Part shown: positions 20,190 to 30,990 of the stretch, one piece after another
Layout of the letters: every line of letters begins with the position of its first letter
How positions within the stretch are numbered: position 1 is the stretch's first letter
From: Cryptomeria japonica
Lineage: Eukaryota; Streptophyta; Pinopsida; Cupressales; Cupressaceae
Direction of reading: 5' to 3'
Length of the DNA stretch: 64,000 nucleotides
NCBI RefSeq assembly: GCF_030272615.1
Contig: NC_081414.1
Coordinates: 1,551,501 to 1,615,500, forward strand
Position numbers and translations under genes: made by a program
Notes under the pieces: generated by a model
Told to the model about the DNA's origin: nothing
The model's database searches: none
Seen by the model: the letters and a program-made list of their open reading frames with translations, nothing else

Positions 20190-20790
20190 GCTAGTGGTTA
20201 GTCGCCAAGTCGCGACGAATACACATTGAGCACATTTTGATCGCGATATAGCAACCACCATTGGATCGATTCATCCGGCCGTCTGATCGTCCTTATCTGC
20301 TTGGCCTTTAACCCTGCCCGAGCGACTGTCTCTTTTCATTGTTAGTCCGTGCCGCTTGTCACTTTTTGGTTCGCCTGCGAATCCACCTTGACTGCCATTG
20401 GACCCGATCTGTCTTACCATTTCATCCGCCACTGGACCTGGGTTCCTCTTCTGCACTCCGCCACATGGCACATCGTGATTCGCTTGCAGATCCACCGGGA
20501 CGACACTTCATCTGCCACTGTGGCAGTCGCTATGTCGCAAGGGATAGACGTCGTGCAACTTCATCTTGCGGTATAGCGACAGCCGTTGATCCATCCCGAA
20601 CTTGCGCGCTCGTTAATCTCCCCTTTTTCGCACATGCTTAGTCGCCAAGTCGCGGGTTTAAACCAACGTGCATCTCTATCTTGTGACATAGCGACGACCG
20701 TCAAATCCTCTGCGATCATTGTCCGATCAGTCAAACTTGCTCGATCTTTAACCTCCATCTGTTGTAAAATTTGGGCACTTTGAGATGCGC
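20190..20790. repeat. Diverged tandem repeat marked by AGTCGCCAAGTCGCG / TAGCGAC
   Basis: About three degenerate units share the order AGTCGC(C)AAGTCGCG ... TGCGATATAGCGAC(A/G)ACCGTTGATC ... CTTGCTCGATC. The anchors lie near 20200-20300, 20525-20600 and 20640-20710. The block is GC-richer than its surroundings. Open frames across it are repeat translations. Confidence 0.5.
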
Positions 20791-21241
20791 GCGCACGCCG
20801 GGGGGCCCACCAGCATTGAGCTAGCACCTGCCAAAAGTCTTCCAACTCTTGACACTAAGTATACATGCAGCCTTATATTTAAGTAAATAAAACTCCCTTT
20901 GCACAGCCAATGTGGGATAAATGGTTTTATGCCTCACCTGCTATTGCATGTGTTCTATGCCTGAGCCTTTGCTTGAAAATTTCTGAGCCTAGTCTGCAGC
21001 CACGCGACCCCTGGCAACTGCGTTTGCTTGGAAGTTTCTAATGTCTGGTCTACTGCTCCATCTGCGTAGGCTCGGAGGACTGGCAATGCCATTCATGAGG
21101 CATTTGATCTTTTGGACAGCTCCATTTTCTTTAGTTATGCTCCTACATATAAGACACCAGTAGTAAATGCTCATATGATAGGAAAAAAGGTATCCATATA
21201 TAGCACAAAATATTTTGTAAAAATATGTGCTAATAGGTCAG
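20791..21241. other. No recognisable gene
   Basis: Contains the word CTGAGCCT and related GCCTGAGCC/TCTGAGCCTAG copies near 20960-20990. Nothing else is supported. Confidence 0.3.
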
Positions 21242-22684
21242 TCATGGAGAAAGGCTGATTTGGCGCTGTATCTGATCTTTACTCACAACTAAGTTTTCAC
21301 CAACTTCACTGAGCAACTGTTGAGTGACTTTCAGTACCTGCTGCTCTCCTGTTTCACAGTGCTCCTCATTTTTGTTTTCTTCCTTATCCCTTTCAGTTGC
21401 GTCATCATTTATTGCATCACCTTCTTCCTCCTCATGTGCGTCCTCTTGTTTGCTTACTTCTTCATTTGGCACAATCTCCCCTTCCTCAATTTGATTCTGG
21501 TCAGTAGTCTGTATCTCTGCCTCTTGCACATTAGGCTCCCGCGAACCAATTGCCTCAGTTACAACCAAATCAATCTATGAGGGTGGAGTAGGTAGGCGCT
21601 CAATTTCAACTACATCCTTAGTTGAGTCAAGATCTTTTGATGATGTGGTAGCAGCTGGCCTTCTTACTAGTATGTTTTCCTGCACAAGGGCCTACGTGAC
21701 TGGCTTCGATCTTTCCTAGACCTTTTTGATGTTCACATTCCCTTGCTGGCCTTCGTCTTCTTTTTCTTCTTTTTGGGCCTCCTCTCAACTTCTTCCATTG
21801 CAGCACTTGATGCCTCTTCATCCTTTGACGAGTGAGATTCAAAGCCTCCCATTAGGTTGTAGGTGAATTGAATCCCATCATGAGTTAACTTCCGAATCTG
21901 CTGATATAACCGGGTGTCTGTGTATCTCCTCGGGCCTTCCATTATAGCCTCCAAATCAGTGATTGGATCTTGGGACCAGTTGATTGATGGGGGGAGTTCT
22001 TTTACTGCTTCATAGTATGGGTATTGCAGGCAATCCCCATAGCCAACTAGCTGATTTGGGACTTGGGCATGCTCGAAACTCCTGATTTGATGCACATTAA
22101 GCCTTGAGTATTCCTGCGGGCGGACTTCAAAGTCATCTTTGCAGCTGGCCCAATAATCTTCTATAGTCATTTTATATCTATAATGCCCGCCAGAAGCTTT
22201 CTTCCCTAATCCTGTGGGGTCGAAGCTCCTCTTGAAGGGGTGCTCTTGTGGGCAATAGGATGCCAATTCCTCGTAAGATTGCTCAGCATGTGCAGAATTC
22301 GTAAAATACACATCATTGTCCCCTATGGTCATTGGGAACGTGACTCCTGATATCTTCTTGTCCCTGAGGATTTGCCCGACTGACTGTCCTTGTTTGACAA
22401 CTTCCAAGAGAATCATCTTGTCTGTAGGGCAGCTTGGGAGTCTGAAGGGAGAACCTTCAAAATCTAAGATCCTTAGGTAGGAGAAACGGGGGAATTGGAC
22501 ATACCATGCCCCATATTACCATATTAGTGTGGTGGCCTATTTAGATAGCCGTTGATGCAATCCTTCCTGCATCATCTTGACCATGCGCATGGTCAATGCA
22601 TCATTCACGTGCTCGTATTGGCCTACTATGTAGGCGATGTTTTTCTCTCTTTGTTTAATGTTAGCATCAAAATTATTGGGATAA
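21242..22684 (-). pseudogene. Decayed retroelement-type gene, 5' block
   Basis: One minus-strand frame runs from about 22684 through 22416 to 21733 with two internal stops (near 22543 and 22519). It includes QYEHVNDALTMRMVKMMQ, GAWYVQFPRFSYLRIL and PFRLPSCPTDKMILLEVV, and a long acidic/aromatic region. It ends in a poly-Lys stretch (RRPKKKKKKTKASKGM). After frameshifts a very acidic segment follows (EEEEGDAINDDATERDKEEN, 21568-21242). Aromatic spacing and order resemble TE-associated host-like proteins, but I cannot name the domain. The gene probably continued into 18560-17232 across an intron or insertion. Confidence 0.45.
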
Positions 22685-23379
22685 CAACATTATAATTGTA
22701 AAACAACACGGTAACCAAAATTTGTAAGTATTGCTACAGTTTGCTGTTTGAATGATTTGAATTCCGAGGTGCGGCTGGGGATGGGGATGGGGATTGGGTG
22801 TGTTTTGGTTTAAAATTCTATTGGTTATTGATTTGGATGCGTTTTTAAACAATGTTTTTGGAACTGCTGGTTTGCTTACAACTAAGTTCTAGTTTCGGCT
22901 TAATGCATTTCAATCGTGAACTTGTTTTACCAACCAATAAAGGAATTTTAGGCATTTTTGAAGGGCATTTGGGAAGATGTTTTGATGTTTGCCATTTTAT
23001 TTAACATTCCCGAAATTTCCCTTAGTTTAAAACTTTCAGATTGTGGGCCGAATTTTGATAGCAAATGATGGATTACAAAGTTAGATTTTGAAGCTTCCAT
23101 CATTTATACTGCCTACATACCCTAGATATGGTTTATAAATGACAAATTTAAAACTTTTGGAGTGATTGGGCATACCTAGAAACAGTTAAATTGGTAACTT
23201 GATTGCTGCAAAGGTTTGGTGAATGGGAGGCTTTGTTGCTTTTGATCTTGAATCACCGATCCTTGCCAGAATAGATGACTTCCACTCCGTTTTCTCTTGC
23301 TGAAGTGGAATGATGGGGAATGTGAAACAGATCGCTGTTTGCTTTGTTGTTTGGTGCCCTTTTACTATCCAATTTTACC
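22685..23379. other. No recognisable gene
   Basis: AT-rich, with short frames only. It leads into the repeat block that precedes the long-LTR promoter and may be the start of the 3' long LTR, but I found no TGTTGTGACG terminus here. Confidence 0.3.
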
Positions 23380-24350
23380 GACTGGAGGAGGAAGTTCGGC
23401 CTCTTGGGAGAAAATGGGAGGATATTGCTAGGCTCGCGTTTTCATTCCTCCTTACTACCGTGCGTGACCTTGGGGAAACTCCGGACTTTGCAAAAAATTG
23501 TGAAATAACCTATCTTCAAACCTTTCCTCCCTTACCCTGGCTCGATTCTAGGAGAAGACTCGACGTTTAGAGAAAAAACGCGAAAATATTTATATCACGC
23601 CACTTACCAATTTGCTAAAAAAAAATGCTAAACTTTGCTTTCGTTTCACCTTCCTCTTAACTCATTGTTGACGCTGGAGGGGAGAAATTCGGTCTTTTTA
23701 AGAGAAATGCGCGATTTTTGGCCTAAAATGCCTTTGCAATCTCTTCTTATTATCTTCGCCTTTTTCCAGGGACCGAGCTTGGACCTTTTAGGGGAATTGC
23801 AAGAATACTCTCATTGCTTTGAAACTCACAAAATTTCTAAAAACACTGAACTTTCCTTTTTGCCCCTCTTTTTATCTCATCTTTTCATTTAATTCAGAAA
23901 ATGAGGGAGAAATTTGGGTTTTAAAGGAGAAATGCGTGATTTCTCTTAAAATGCCCTTTTACTTTACCCATCACTTCGTTATTTGGCAGTTTAAGGGCAA
24001 AATTCAGCCTTATAAGGTGAAAGGCGAACTCTTGCTCTCTTAAAAAAAGCCTTTTTTTTTTATTATGCCGATGCAAGGAGGATTTCGGCCTTTAGAAGGG
24101 AAATGTGCGATTTTGAGAAAAAAAAAAAAAACGTCTTTTATCTGCCTTTTAAAACACTCCTTTGAAATTTGAAACTTACGCCCCTTTGAAATTTGAGACT
24201 TCAAGCTTTAAGAAGTAAAATGCAAAAGGTCAGCAATTTTTTCTCATTTGCCATTTACCCCCTGATATTTTAACACAATTCCCTTTTATTTCACTTTGCC
24301 ACTTTATCTTTCAAGGGGAAGTTTTTCTTTTGAGAGGCAAGAATGCAATT
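23380..24350. repeat. Diverged tandem repeat, unit about 100-170 bp (AAATTCGGCCTTTTAAG...GCGCGATTTT)
   Basis: At least six degenerate units share GAAATTCGG(C/T)CTTTT, then AGGGAAATGCGCGATTTT, then AAAATGCCTTTT. Anchors lie near 23388, 23683, 23906, 24000, 24080 and 24315. It occupies the same place relative to the LTR promoter as the hairpin array in the solo LTR. Confidence 0.55.
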
Positions 24351-24489
24351 TCCATTTTAAAATCGCCATCACCTTTAGGATCAAGCTTGACATTGTGAGA
24401 CCAAATGCATGAGCTTCTCACCAAATCCCATGGCATACTCTGACCAGATCGATCTATACGATATCTAACTTTGCACACTTAACCAAAAC

Positions 24490-25957
24490 TCACGTGGAAC
24501 CTCGAAGAGGCCAAAAAAAAAGAGGGGGGGGGGGGGGGACCCTGTTGACGACGGGGAGTGTGTGCAAGGCACAACATTCCCCACATCAAGGCGAGCTATC
24601 CAAGCACATCATAAACAAAGGGAGGATTCATCATAGGTATCGTGAAGTCTACATCGACATCATGAAGGAGAGAGGAGAAGAATTCCCGAGTATGGCGAAG
24701 GATAAGTGAAAGTGATCAAATTAGATAAGATGATGCAATTTGGGGATATCTCTCACCATCATCACATTCATCAAGGAGCAATTTGAAGTGTTGAGTATCA
24801 AGAGATGTTGCTCAAACACAAACACTTGTGATGAGTTACAAGGAGTAAGCTGAGGTGGTGCCTAGTCATTATCAACCCAATCACATCACTCCAAGTTAAA
24901 GCGTACAAATTCAATGTACTTGACTCATCCAACAACAAGGATAACTACCACATGTGGAGTTACAAAGTTCAATGTACCTAACCTCATCACTCGTTGGTCG
25001 ACATTCAAAGGATATGTATCCATTATAATGTAATTATTTCATTGGCTAGAAGGAAGTTTGTTGTAACAAACCCTAATTAGGGTTTCATTTTGTATTCTTG
25101 GCCATTGGTTTGAGTGTCAATCTGAGCCATTGAATTGTAAAGAGAGTTCTATATAAGGCTCAACTCTCACATTGTAAAAGGGAATAGTTGATCAATAGAC
25201 AATAGTTGCTGTTCAATAGTTAGATAGCAGTCCGATAGCAAGTAGAGTAGAGTAGGAGGAGGAAAGAAGAAATTGTTGCCAAGACTTGTAGAAATAAATA
25301 ATTGACTTCATTGAAGTTATGGTCAATGTATGTGTTGTGTTTCTTCATTTGTATGGTTTCTTGTTACTTCTCAAAGTTAATTAAAGTTCATTGATCATCG
25401 TGGATGCTTGTGAAGATATTGTGATGAACTCCTCAGTTCATACTTTTTGTGGTTTGCTGATTGTAAATCGCCGTGCAAAGTTAGCCTAAACCTCATTATT
25501 ATGCTAAGTTTGATTGTGGATACTTGTTCAAGTTGTGCTAGCATTGGGTATTTGGGTGATATATTCGTAGTATGAAAATCTTCCATTTCCTTAGAAAATT
25601 GCATCAAGTTTGCGTAGTTGTTGTCATCACGGCAAAGCAAACTTTGGTTTGAGGGAGTTTGTCTATCTAAATAACATTCATCGTCATCATTGATCTTAGG
25701 AGTAGCGTAGTCTTTCTCAACCCTTTATCCTTTTATCTTTTTTTCAAGTCAATTAGATCTCAAGTTCCAGTTGAGTCTATCCACATCATATATCACCGAG
25801 TCTATCCACAATATAAAGTCAAGACCTGACTATAGGAACCTTGGAGTCACCTCATTTGATCTTGAAGTTTAGCATTCAAGAGGTCTTTGATCAAGAGAGG
25901 ATAGAATACCTAGTATTTTATTTTGTGTTGCATGAGGTCATAAAAAACACATCAACC
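24490..25957 (+). repeat. 3' part of a long LTR (partner of the 2744 terminus)
   Basis: From about 24850 it parallels the solo LTR 11700-12877: TTCAATGTAC(C/T)T(A/G)ACTCAT, AACAAACCCTAATTAGGGTT, CTATATAAGG, a GTTAG/AGAGTAGAG-rich leader, TTGTTGCCAAGA, TGACTTCATTGAAG and an end ...ACACATCAACC. A homopolymer block (A9, then a run of Gs, 24511-24538) lies just upstream. The next bases are GTGAC and gag. Confidence 0.65.
25150..25157 (+). promoter_or_regulatory. TATA box of the 3' long LTR
   Basis: TATATAAG, aligned with the TATA box at 11990 of the solo LTR and followed by a homologous leader. Confidence 0.55.
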
Positions 25958-26420
25958 GTGACCCTTTCGACTTTTGATGGTTTGTGGAAGGTCACTGTAA
26001 AAGCATGGGTCCAAAAATTAGATACCTATCATTCTCTTAGCCCCATGACAAAAGCTGAAGCCATTAAGATTGCCTCCCTTCACTTGGAGGGAACAACATA
26101 TGAATGGTGGCATCATGGTTTAATAAAAAATGGCATTATCAAATCATGACATATGCTGACTTCACGCAAAGGCTTATAGACATATTTGATAGAATATACC
26201 TGGAGATAAATTTTGAGGAGTTGCAATGACTAAGGCGGCAGGGTACAGTAGAAGATTATGTAGCAAAATTTTGAAGGACTTAAGTCATGTTGTCAGATAT
26301 TATAGAGTAGAGACTTAAGTTTATCTTTTCTTACCCTAGTCGGCCCTTGTTTTGAATGGCTAGGGTATTCTCTTGACTTGATCAGCTCTAGCTATTTTCC
26401 AAGTTTACAGTCCACAATCT
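25958..26420 (+). pseudogene. Ty3/gypsy gag, C-terminal half
   Basis: The frame reads TLSTFDGLWKVTVKAWVQKL, then MTKAEAIKIASLHLEGTTYE and WWHHG, a typical Retrotrans_gag core (FDG...VKAWVQKLD...A-I-K-I-A..HL-G-A-WW). After a one-base shift near 26145 it continues with stops replacing expected Gln residues (KF*RT*VMLSDIIE*RL). It ends around 26420 without zinc knuckle, protease or RT. The N-terminal half lies at 2198-2743 on the other side of the 23-kb insertion. It would have encoded the capsid protein. Confidence 0.65.
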
Positions 26421-26965
26421 GTATTTATTAAGGCAGCTATAATTTATAAGGCTGCAATTTCAGTTAGATTGGTGGAGGCATGACAGCTTCTCAAGTGTGA
26501 GACACCCTCATCCCCTTTAGCATTTGTGTGAACTCCCGAGCAATAAATTTCACTTAAGGAGGGTGTTTCATTTTGAGCTGGCTTGATTTTTGGATTTTTT
26601 GGCATTCCAATTAGAAGGGAAAAGAAAAGAATGAATCCCATTTGGAGTCAAATTATGATGCTTCATTTGAGGAGGAATTGATCTTGAAACATACAAGAGA
26701 GATGCAGAGAGAGATATTCTAGTATGGAGATTGGCAATTGACGAGGAGAGTGGTGTTCTTTGGTTGTAAGTTGATGGGAAGCTCAAGCATGGAGATTGAG
26801 CCCTTAGTGTGTAGGTGTTGGATTTGAGGAGTTGTTCTTATGCATGACATTTTTGTAGGTTGGGATTAGGGAATTTGCAAGGGGAAAATTTTCCCATAAT
26901 TGGATAAAGGGTTTGGATGTCATTATATAGGCCATGTAAGGAAATATGAGATTCATGTGTAGAGA

Positions 26966-27403
26966 GGGTGCTTGTGAGTCTCATGTTGCAAATTATTGAT
27001 CTCAAGTCGGAGAGATTATCAAATTGTTACTAGAATCAAAGGCATGTATATCTATCTTATGCAATAAATCAAATCTGATTTTTTTGTTGAGTTGATCCTT
27101 TGGGAAGATTGAATCTAGGAAGTTGCATGTGTCAATTTGACAATCTCTAAATTGAGTTGTGTTTATAATAGATATTTAAGTTTGTACTTTCATATACCCG
27201 TGTGCTTGTAAGTCTCGTTTTGCAAATTATTGATCTGTAGTTGGTGAGATTGTCAAATTATTACTAGAATCAAAATGTATATCTATCTTATGCGATAAAT
27301 CAAATCTGATTTGTTGTTGAGTTGATCCTTGTGGGAATATTGAATTTGGGAAGGTTCCATGTGCCTATTTGAAAACCTCTAATTTGAGTTGTGTTGATCT
27401 TCA
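26966..27403. repeat. Two-copy tandem duplication, unit about 235 bp
   Basis: Both copies begin GTGCTTGT(G/A)AGTCTC and share TTGCAAATTATTGATCT, TATATCTATCTTATGC, AATAAATCAAATCTGATTT and GTTGAGTTGATCCTT, with scattered differences. The second copy starts near 27203. Confidence 0.75.
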
Positions 27404-28978
27404 AGTCTGATCAACATAAATCTTTCAAATGTGGGACGGACTTGCAAGATAATTTCTAGGATTTTAGAACCCAATTCTTTGTATGACTTGCTATATAGTT
27501 ATTTACTGCATCATCGACGATAGTTTGCACTACATTGTTCCAACCTGCTCAATGGCTTGTCTAAGGAGACTTGTCATGTATGCAAGATCTTTCACATGGC
27601 CTGAAGAGTTCCACCATTAACAGAAACCATCTGTTGGAGTAGTTCTGATTCTCCAATTTCTTATAGCTCTGCTTTTTATTAAATTTTTTCGAAAGGGTAA
27701 GCTAGCAATGTTGAAAAGCTTCCTGCAACTGACAAAAAAAATCTATATTGCAGAATTTGCTTCCTATCTCCCTAAATCATATAATTTTGCAATGTGTGTG
27801 AATCAGGAGTTGCAAAATTACATGCACCCATCTTCTTTGTGAAGAAATTACTATTTTTTATTTGGTTTAAAGAATTACTCTGTCAAGTTATGCATTCCTC
27901 AAATGCACAGACGCACAAGCAAATATGCCAAAATTATAGCTACTCTTCTTGGAGAGGCCTTGAGTATGGTTTTTTTTGTTGCAATCTTTCTTTGTCTCTC
28001 TATCTTTATCTTTGTAATTTCTCTTTATTCCAAAATAAATGCCATCTGTATTCCATAGGGATGGTTATGGTTTTTCAATATGTTCTGTGGGGCAGTCAAG
28101 AACTTGTCATTTTAGGCTTGTAAAGAGCTCTTCTTCTCTTTTTATTAATGTATTGAAAGTAGGTTCTTCTTTGAGACTAATTAGGCTCTTTTTTTGATAG
28201 CAACCTTTCATTCATGAGATTCAGCACAATGGCATTCCGTTGTGGTCCAAGGAAGACTTTGTCTTCATGTGGAGGTTGTATGGTAAATTCACATTGATCA
28301 ATCATTTTCTTTAGTGATAGCCACTTAGACATTAAAATGTTTTATCAATGAAGAAAATTTAGTAAATAACCTTACAATTTGGCTCCTTTAAAATCCCATT
28401 CACTTTCTATAGCAGATTCTCTTAAGCATTTCATTCAGCATAATCTAGATTTGTACTTGAAATTTTCAAAATCCATGAGCTTTCAAAGCAACGCCTTCAT
28501 TTACATTAAATTATTTTTGTTTAGTAGGGATTTCTCTTTTTGAGATATAACCAATGTAACTAATTCGACTCTTTTGTCTGTAGGTGAGTACAGTCAAGTT
28601 CCCCAGCAGACATAAAATATCTTTACAAACATGTAAGAAACCTATTTCAAGGGCCTATACCAAGGGCTTGAGCTAATGTTTTAGGTTTCATATGATTGGT
28701 GGATGATATTTTGATCACATATTGTCTGAATTTATGCATAGATGGTGATATGATTCTTTTGTAGGGTGTATGATTGAACTGTCCCTATTCCCAAATTTCC
28801 CTGCAAGATAACAAATTGGTATCATCCCCATTATTTGTATATCATCTTTTCAAATGTATAAATTTCTTTCTTCAGAGTGATCTTAGATTCTTAATTATGT
28901 TATACGTGAACTTCAGTATGTAGCTTATTCACGGACATTGAATAATGTTGGAATCTATCAAAACCAAAGCTCCTAGGC

Positions 28979-29026
28979 AGCAGACTTGGTTCATTTAAAT
29001 TTAGCAGACTTGGTTCATTTAAATTT
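28979..29026. repeat. Perfect 24-bp direct repeat, two copies
   Basis: AGCAGACTTGGTTCATTTAA + ATTT occurs twice back to back (28979-29002, 29003-29026), indicating recent slippage or duplication. Confidence 0.9.
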
Positions 29027-29889
29027 CAACCGAGTAAATTTTTTAAGATGTTGGTTGTGTTGATGGAGTACGTATGACATTAAGATTTCAACTAAATAAA
29101 ATTTACCAATTGCATAAAATATGAGAAACTCATTGTCTACAAACTTAAACTGAACATCACATTTTGCTACTCTGATGGTAGTACAATAATGAAATTATAT
29201 CTATAACTTGCAGCCTCCTTGCACATTATTTTTGTATTACTTCAGTTTCCCTTTTGATAGAAATTAACCTCTTCGTAATTAGTTCCTTTATTTGTGCATG
29301 GTGTCAATTGAAAGTCACATAAAAATATTTGACCATCATCAAAATGTCAGACAGATCTCAATCCTGCAAGGGCAGAGCCGTTAAAGAACCGTTCATCTTG
29401 TTTTTGACTTTATCTTTGCACTCTATTTGTTCATCTCAATTATTGCCGTTAATATCTAATGGGGTTGCTTTATCTGCAAACTTCAACCTTGTAGATTTAT
29501 TCTGAAAACTAGGCCCAGTATATCTAGCCAATTTTTTTGTTGTTGCTTAAAACTACTTATGGAAGAGATCAATGGTTGCCCACTAGATCAGTGAACCAAT
29601 TCTGAGCTGGAAACCAGGGGTTTTTCTCCAATTCAGCCTAAAGAGGCATTCAGCCTAAAGAGGCTAAGGGTGGTAGACATTTCTACATTTAAGATCCAAA
29701 ATTTTGAGAATAAAGAAGACTTAGAAATGCAACCAAAATCACACGAGATATAGGGTTGTTACAATTTATTCTTTTGAGTGTCTCTATTGTGGTATCTCAT
29801 ACTAAATATTATTTCTTTATGATCATTTCAATAGAAGCTTGCATTTATAATCCAACATTTAAAAGTCTTGGTGTAGGGTGAATCCTCAG

Positions 29890-30479
29890 CCCACGTTACA
29901 AGTTACCTCTATGACAATATACCACTAGCACTTACATCGTTAGGAGGTGCATGTGTTCATATTTTGGTCAACGAGAACTTATGTTCTGAGGTTTATGATT
30001 TGGAACTGGCTAAATTGGTAGAAAAGAGCGTAGCCTGAATGTGTCTAGCATCAGGGCTGGGCATGCGGATACCTAGAGCTTGAGTGGTCCGAAATGTATC
30101 CATCACGGCAAAGGCAGCCATGTATATATTCAGAATGGTACTTTTTGAGTTGGTTATTGTGAAAAGGGATTTGATTGTCTCCGATTCAATCGGGCAAGGC
30201 CATGAGTTCTATCATTTTGAGTGGGCATTTGAGATGGTGGTGGATAAAATTTTGAGTGGAGTAATAGAAAACCAGAGGCAGCCATGTATATATTCAGAAT
30301 GGTACTTTTTGAGTTGGTTATTGTGAAAAGGGATTTGATTGGTACTTTTTGAGTTGTTTATTGTGAAAAGGGATTTGATTGTCTCTGATTCAATCGGGCA
30401 AGGCCATGAGTTCTATCATCTTGAGTGGGCATTTGAGATGGTGGTGGATAAAATTTTGAGTGGAGTAATAGAAAACCAG
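29890..30479 (+). pseudogene. Receptor-like protein kinase fragment, tandem-duplicated
   Basis: Short frames match the middle of a plant receptor-like kinase: VNENLCSEVYDLELAKLVEK resembles the segment around the DFG motif (here D-L-E), followed by SIRAGHADT..LEWSEMYP and SITAKAAMYIFRMVLFELV, recalling ITAKADVYSFGMVLLE of lectin-type kinases. Then DLIVSDSIGQGHEFYHFEWA and FEMVVDKILSGVIEN match the following helices. Stops, frameshifts and a lost DFG glycine make it inactive. A 164-bp duplication and a nested 40-bp duplication lie inside. Element B inserted at 30480; the frame seems to resume at 35792. Confidence 0.6.
30112..30479. repeat. 164-bp tandem duplication with a nested 40-bp duplication
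   Basis: Copy 1 spans 30112-30275 and copy 2 30276-30479. Copy 2 is 40 bp longer because GGTACTTTTTGAGTTG...GATTTGATT is itself duplicated (30301-30340 and 30341-30380). Copies differ at few bases, so the duplication is fairly recent. Confidence 0.85.
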
Positions 30480-30742
30480 TGTTGGCAGCAATATTGTACA
30501 TGAAAATAAAATTAGTTAATTAAGTTGTAATTGTCTTGGTTAGTTGGCCACTGCAGGGTGGTAGTTGCGGTGCGATGGTTGGCGCTCGCACCCCCTCGGT
30601 ACCTTTAAATACTTCCGAATGTAACTTGTGAGGGATCAATTATGAATGGAATAACATCTCTTATACTTGTTTGATATCTATGGCGTTATTATTCTGCATT
30701 ACGTGCTGTATGCTTTAAGTTATTCACCTGAGAGGGCAAACA
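30480..30742 (+). repeat. 5' LTR of element B (263 bp)
   Basis: Starts TGTTGGCAGC, ends GGGCAAACA, and is directly followed by the PBS. Same length as the 3' LTR with scattered substitutions. CTTTAAATAC (30603-30612) is a plausible TATA element. Confidence 0.9.
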
Positions 30743-30760
30743 TTTGGCGCCGTTGCCTAG
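30743..30760 (+). promoter_or_regulatory. Primer binding site of element B
   Basis: TTTGGCGCCGTTGCCTAG follows the LTR immediately. The TGGCGCCGTTGCC core is the PBS used by many Athila/Tat-group elements. Confidence 0.7.
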
Positions 30761-30801
30761 ACGTACTCGGGAACGGAAGACGCGGATGGCGCACGAACGC
30801 G

Positions 30802-30906
30802 ATGGGCCTTCCCGTCGGTGAGATGAACCCAGAGGCCGACGACGCTCACATGGAACAATCGGCGAAGGGGAAATTGAACCCTGTAATAATCCCGACACAA
30901 TGTTGA
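30802..30906 (+). CDS. Leader ORF of element B (short)
   Basis: A 34-codon frame starts MGLPVGEMNPEADD and stops at 30904-30906. Its start and position match the 114-codon leader ORF of element A (MGQPLPEGTSDPDRE), so it is probably that ORF after truncation. Function unknown. Confidence 0.35.
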   Translation: MGLPVGEMNPEADDAHMEQSAKGKLNPVIIPTQC

Positions 30907-30990
30907 GATAAATTGTGGCCGAAAGGAAAAATAATAAAAAGTTTTCTTTTTTGTGTACATGGCGTGTGCTTGCTATGTACGGAAGTGATT

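Larger units (their letters stand above)
2744..25957 (+). mobile_element. 23-kb nested insertion bounded by long-LTR termini
   Basis: The left edge TGTTGTGACG is the same terminus as the solo LTR at 8869. The right edge (...ACACATCAACC) matches the solo LTR 3' end (...ACACGTCAACA). Flanks are GTGAT (2739-2743) and GTGAC (25958-25962), a 5-bp duplication with one difference. A gypsy gag reads from one flank into the other in frame. The simplest reading is a long-LTR retrotransposon inserted in gag and then filled with further elements. The 3' end of its 5' LTR and its own PBS/pol are not visible, so part of the block may be rearranged. Confidence 0.5.
26421..29889. other. Gene-poor stretch
   Basis: No coding frame is convincing. 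A purine tract (AAGGAGGGTGTTT, 26556-26568) could mark an old PPT-LTR junction, but no second LTR copy was found. Two tandem repeats inside are listed separately. The remainder is AT-rich. Confidence 0.35.

Noticed and set aside
26556-26580. PPT-LTR start of the split gypsy element
   Set aside because: The purine tract and TGTTTC are suggestive, but no matching 5' LTR start or TSD was found near 1.5-2.2 kb.
28681-28740. Copia RT remnant (GGTGGATGATATTTTGATC)
   Set aside because: It recalls the VDDIL codons, but neither flank reads as RT in any frame.
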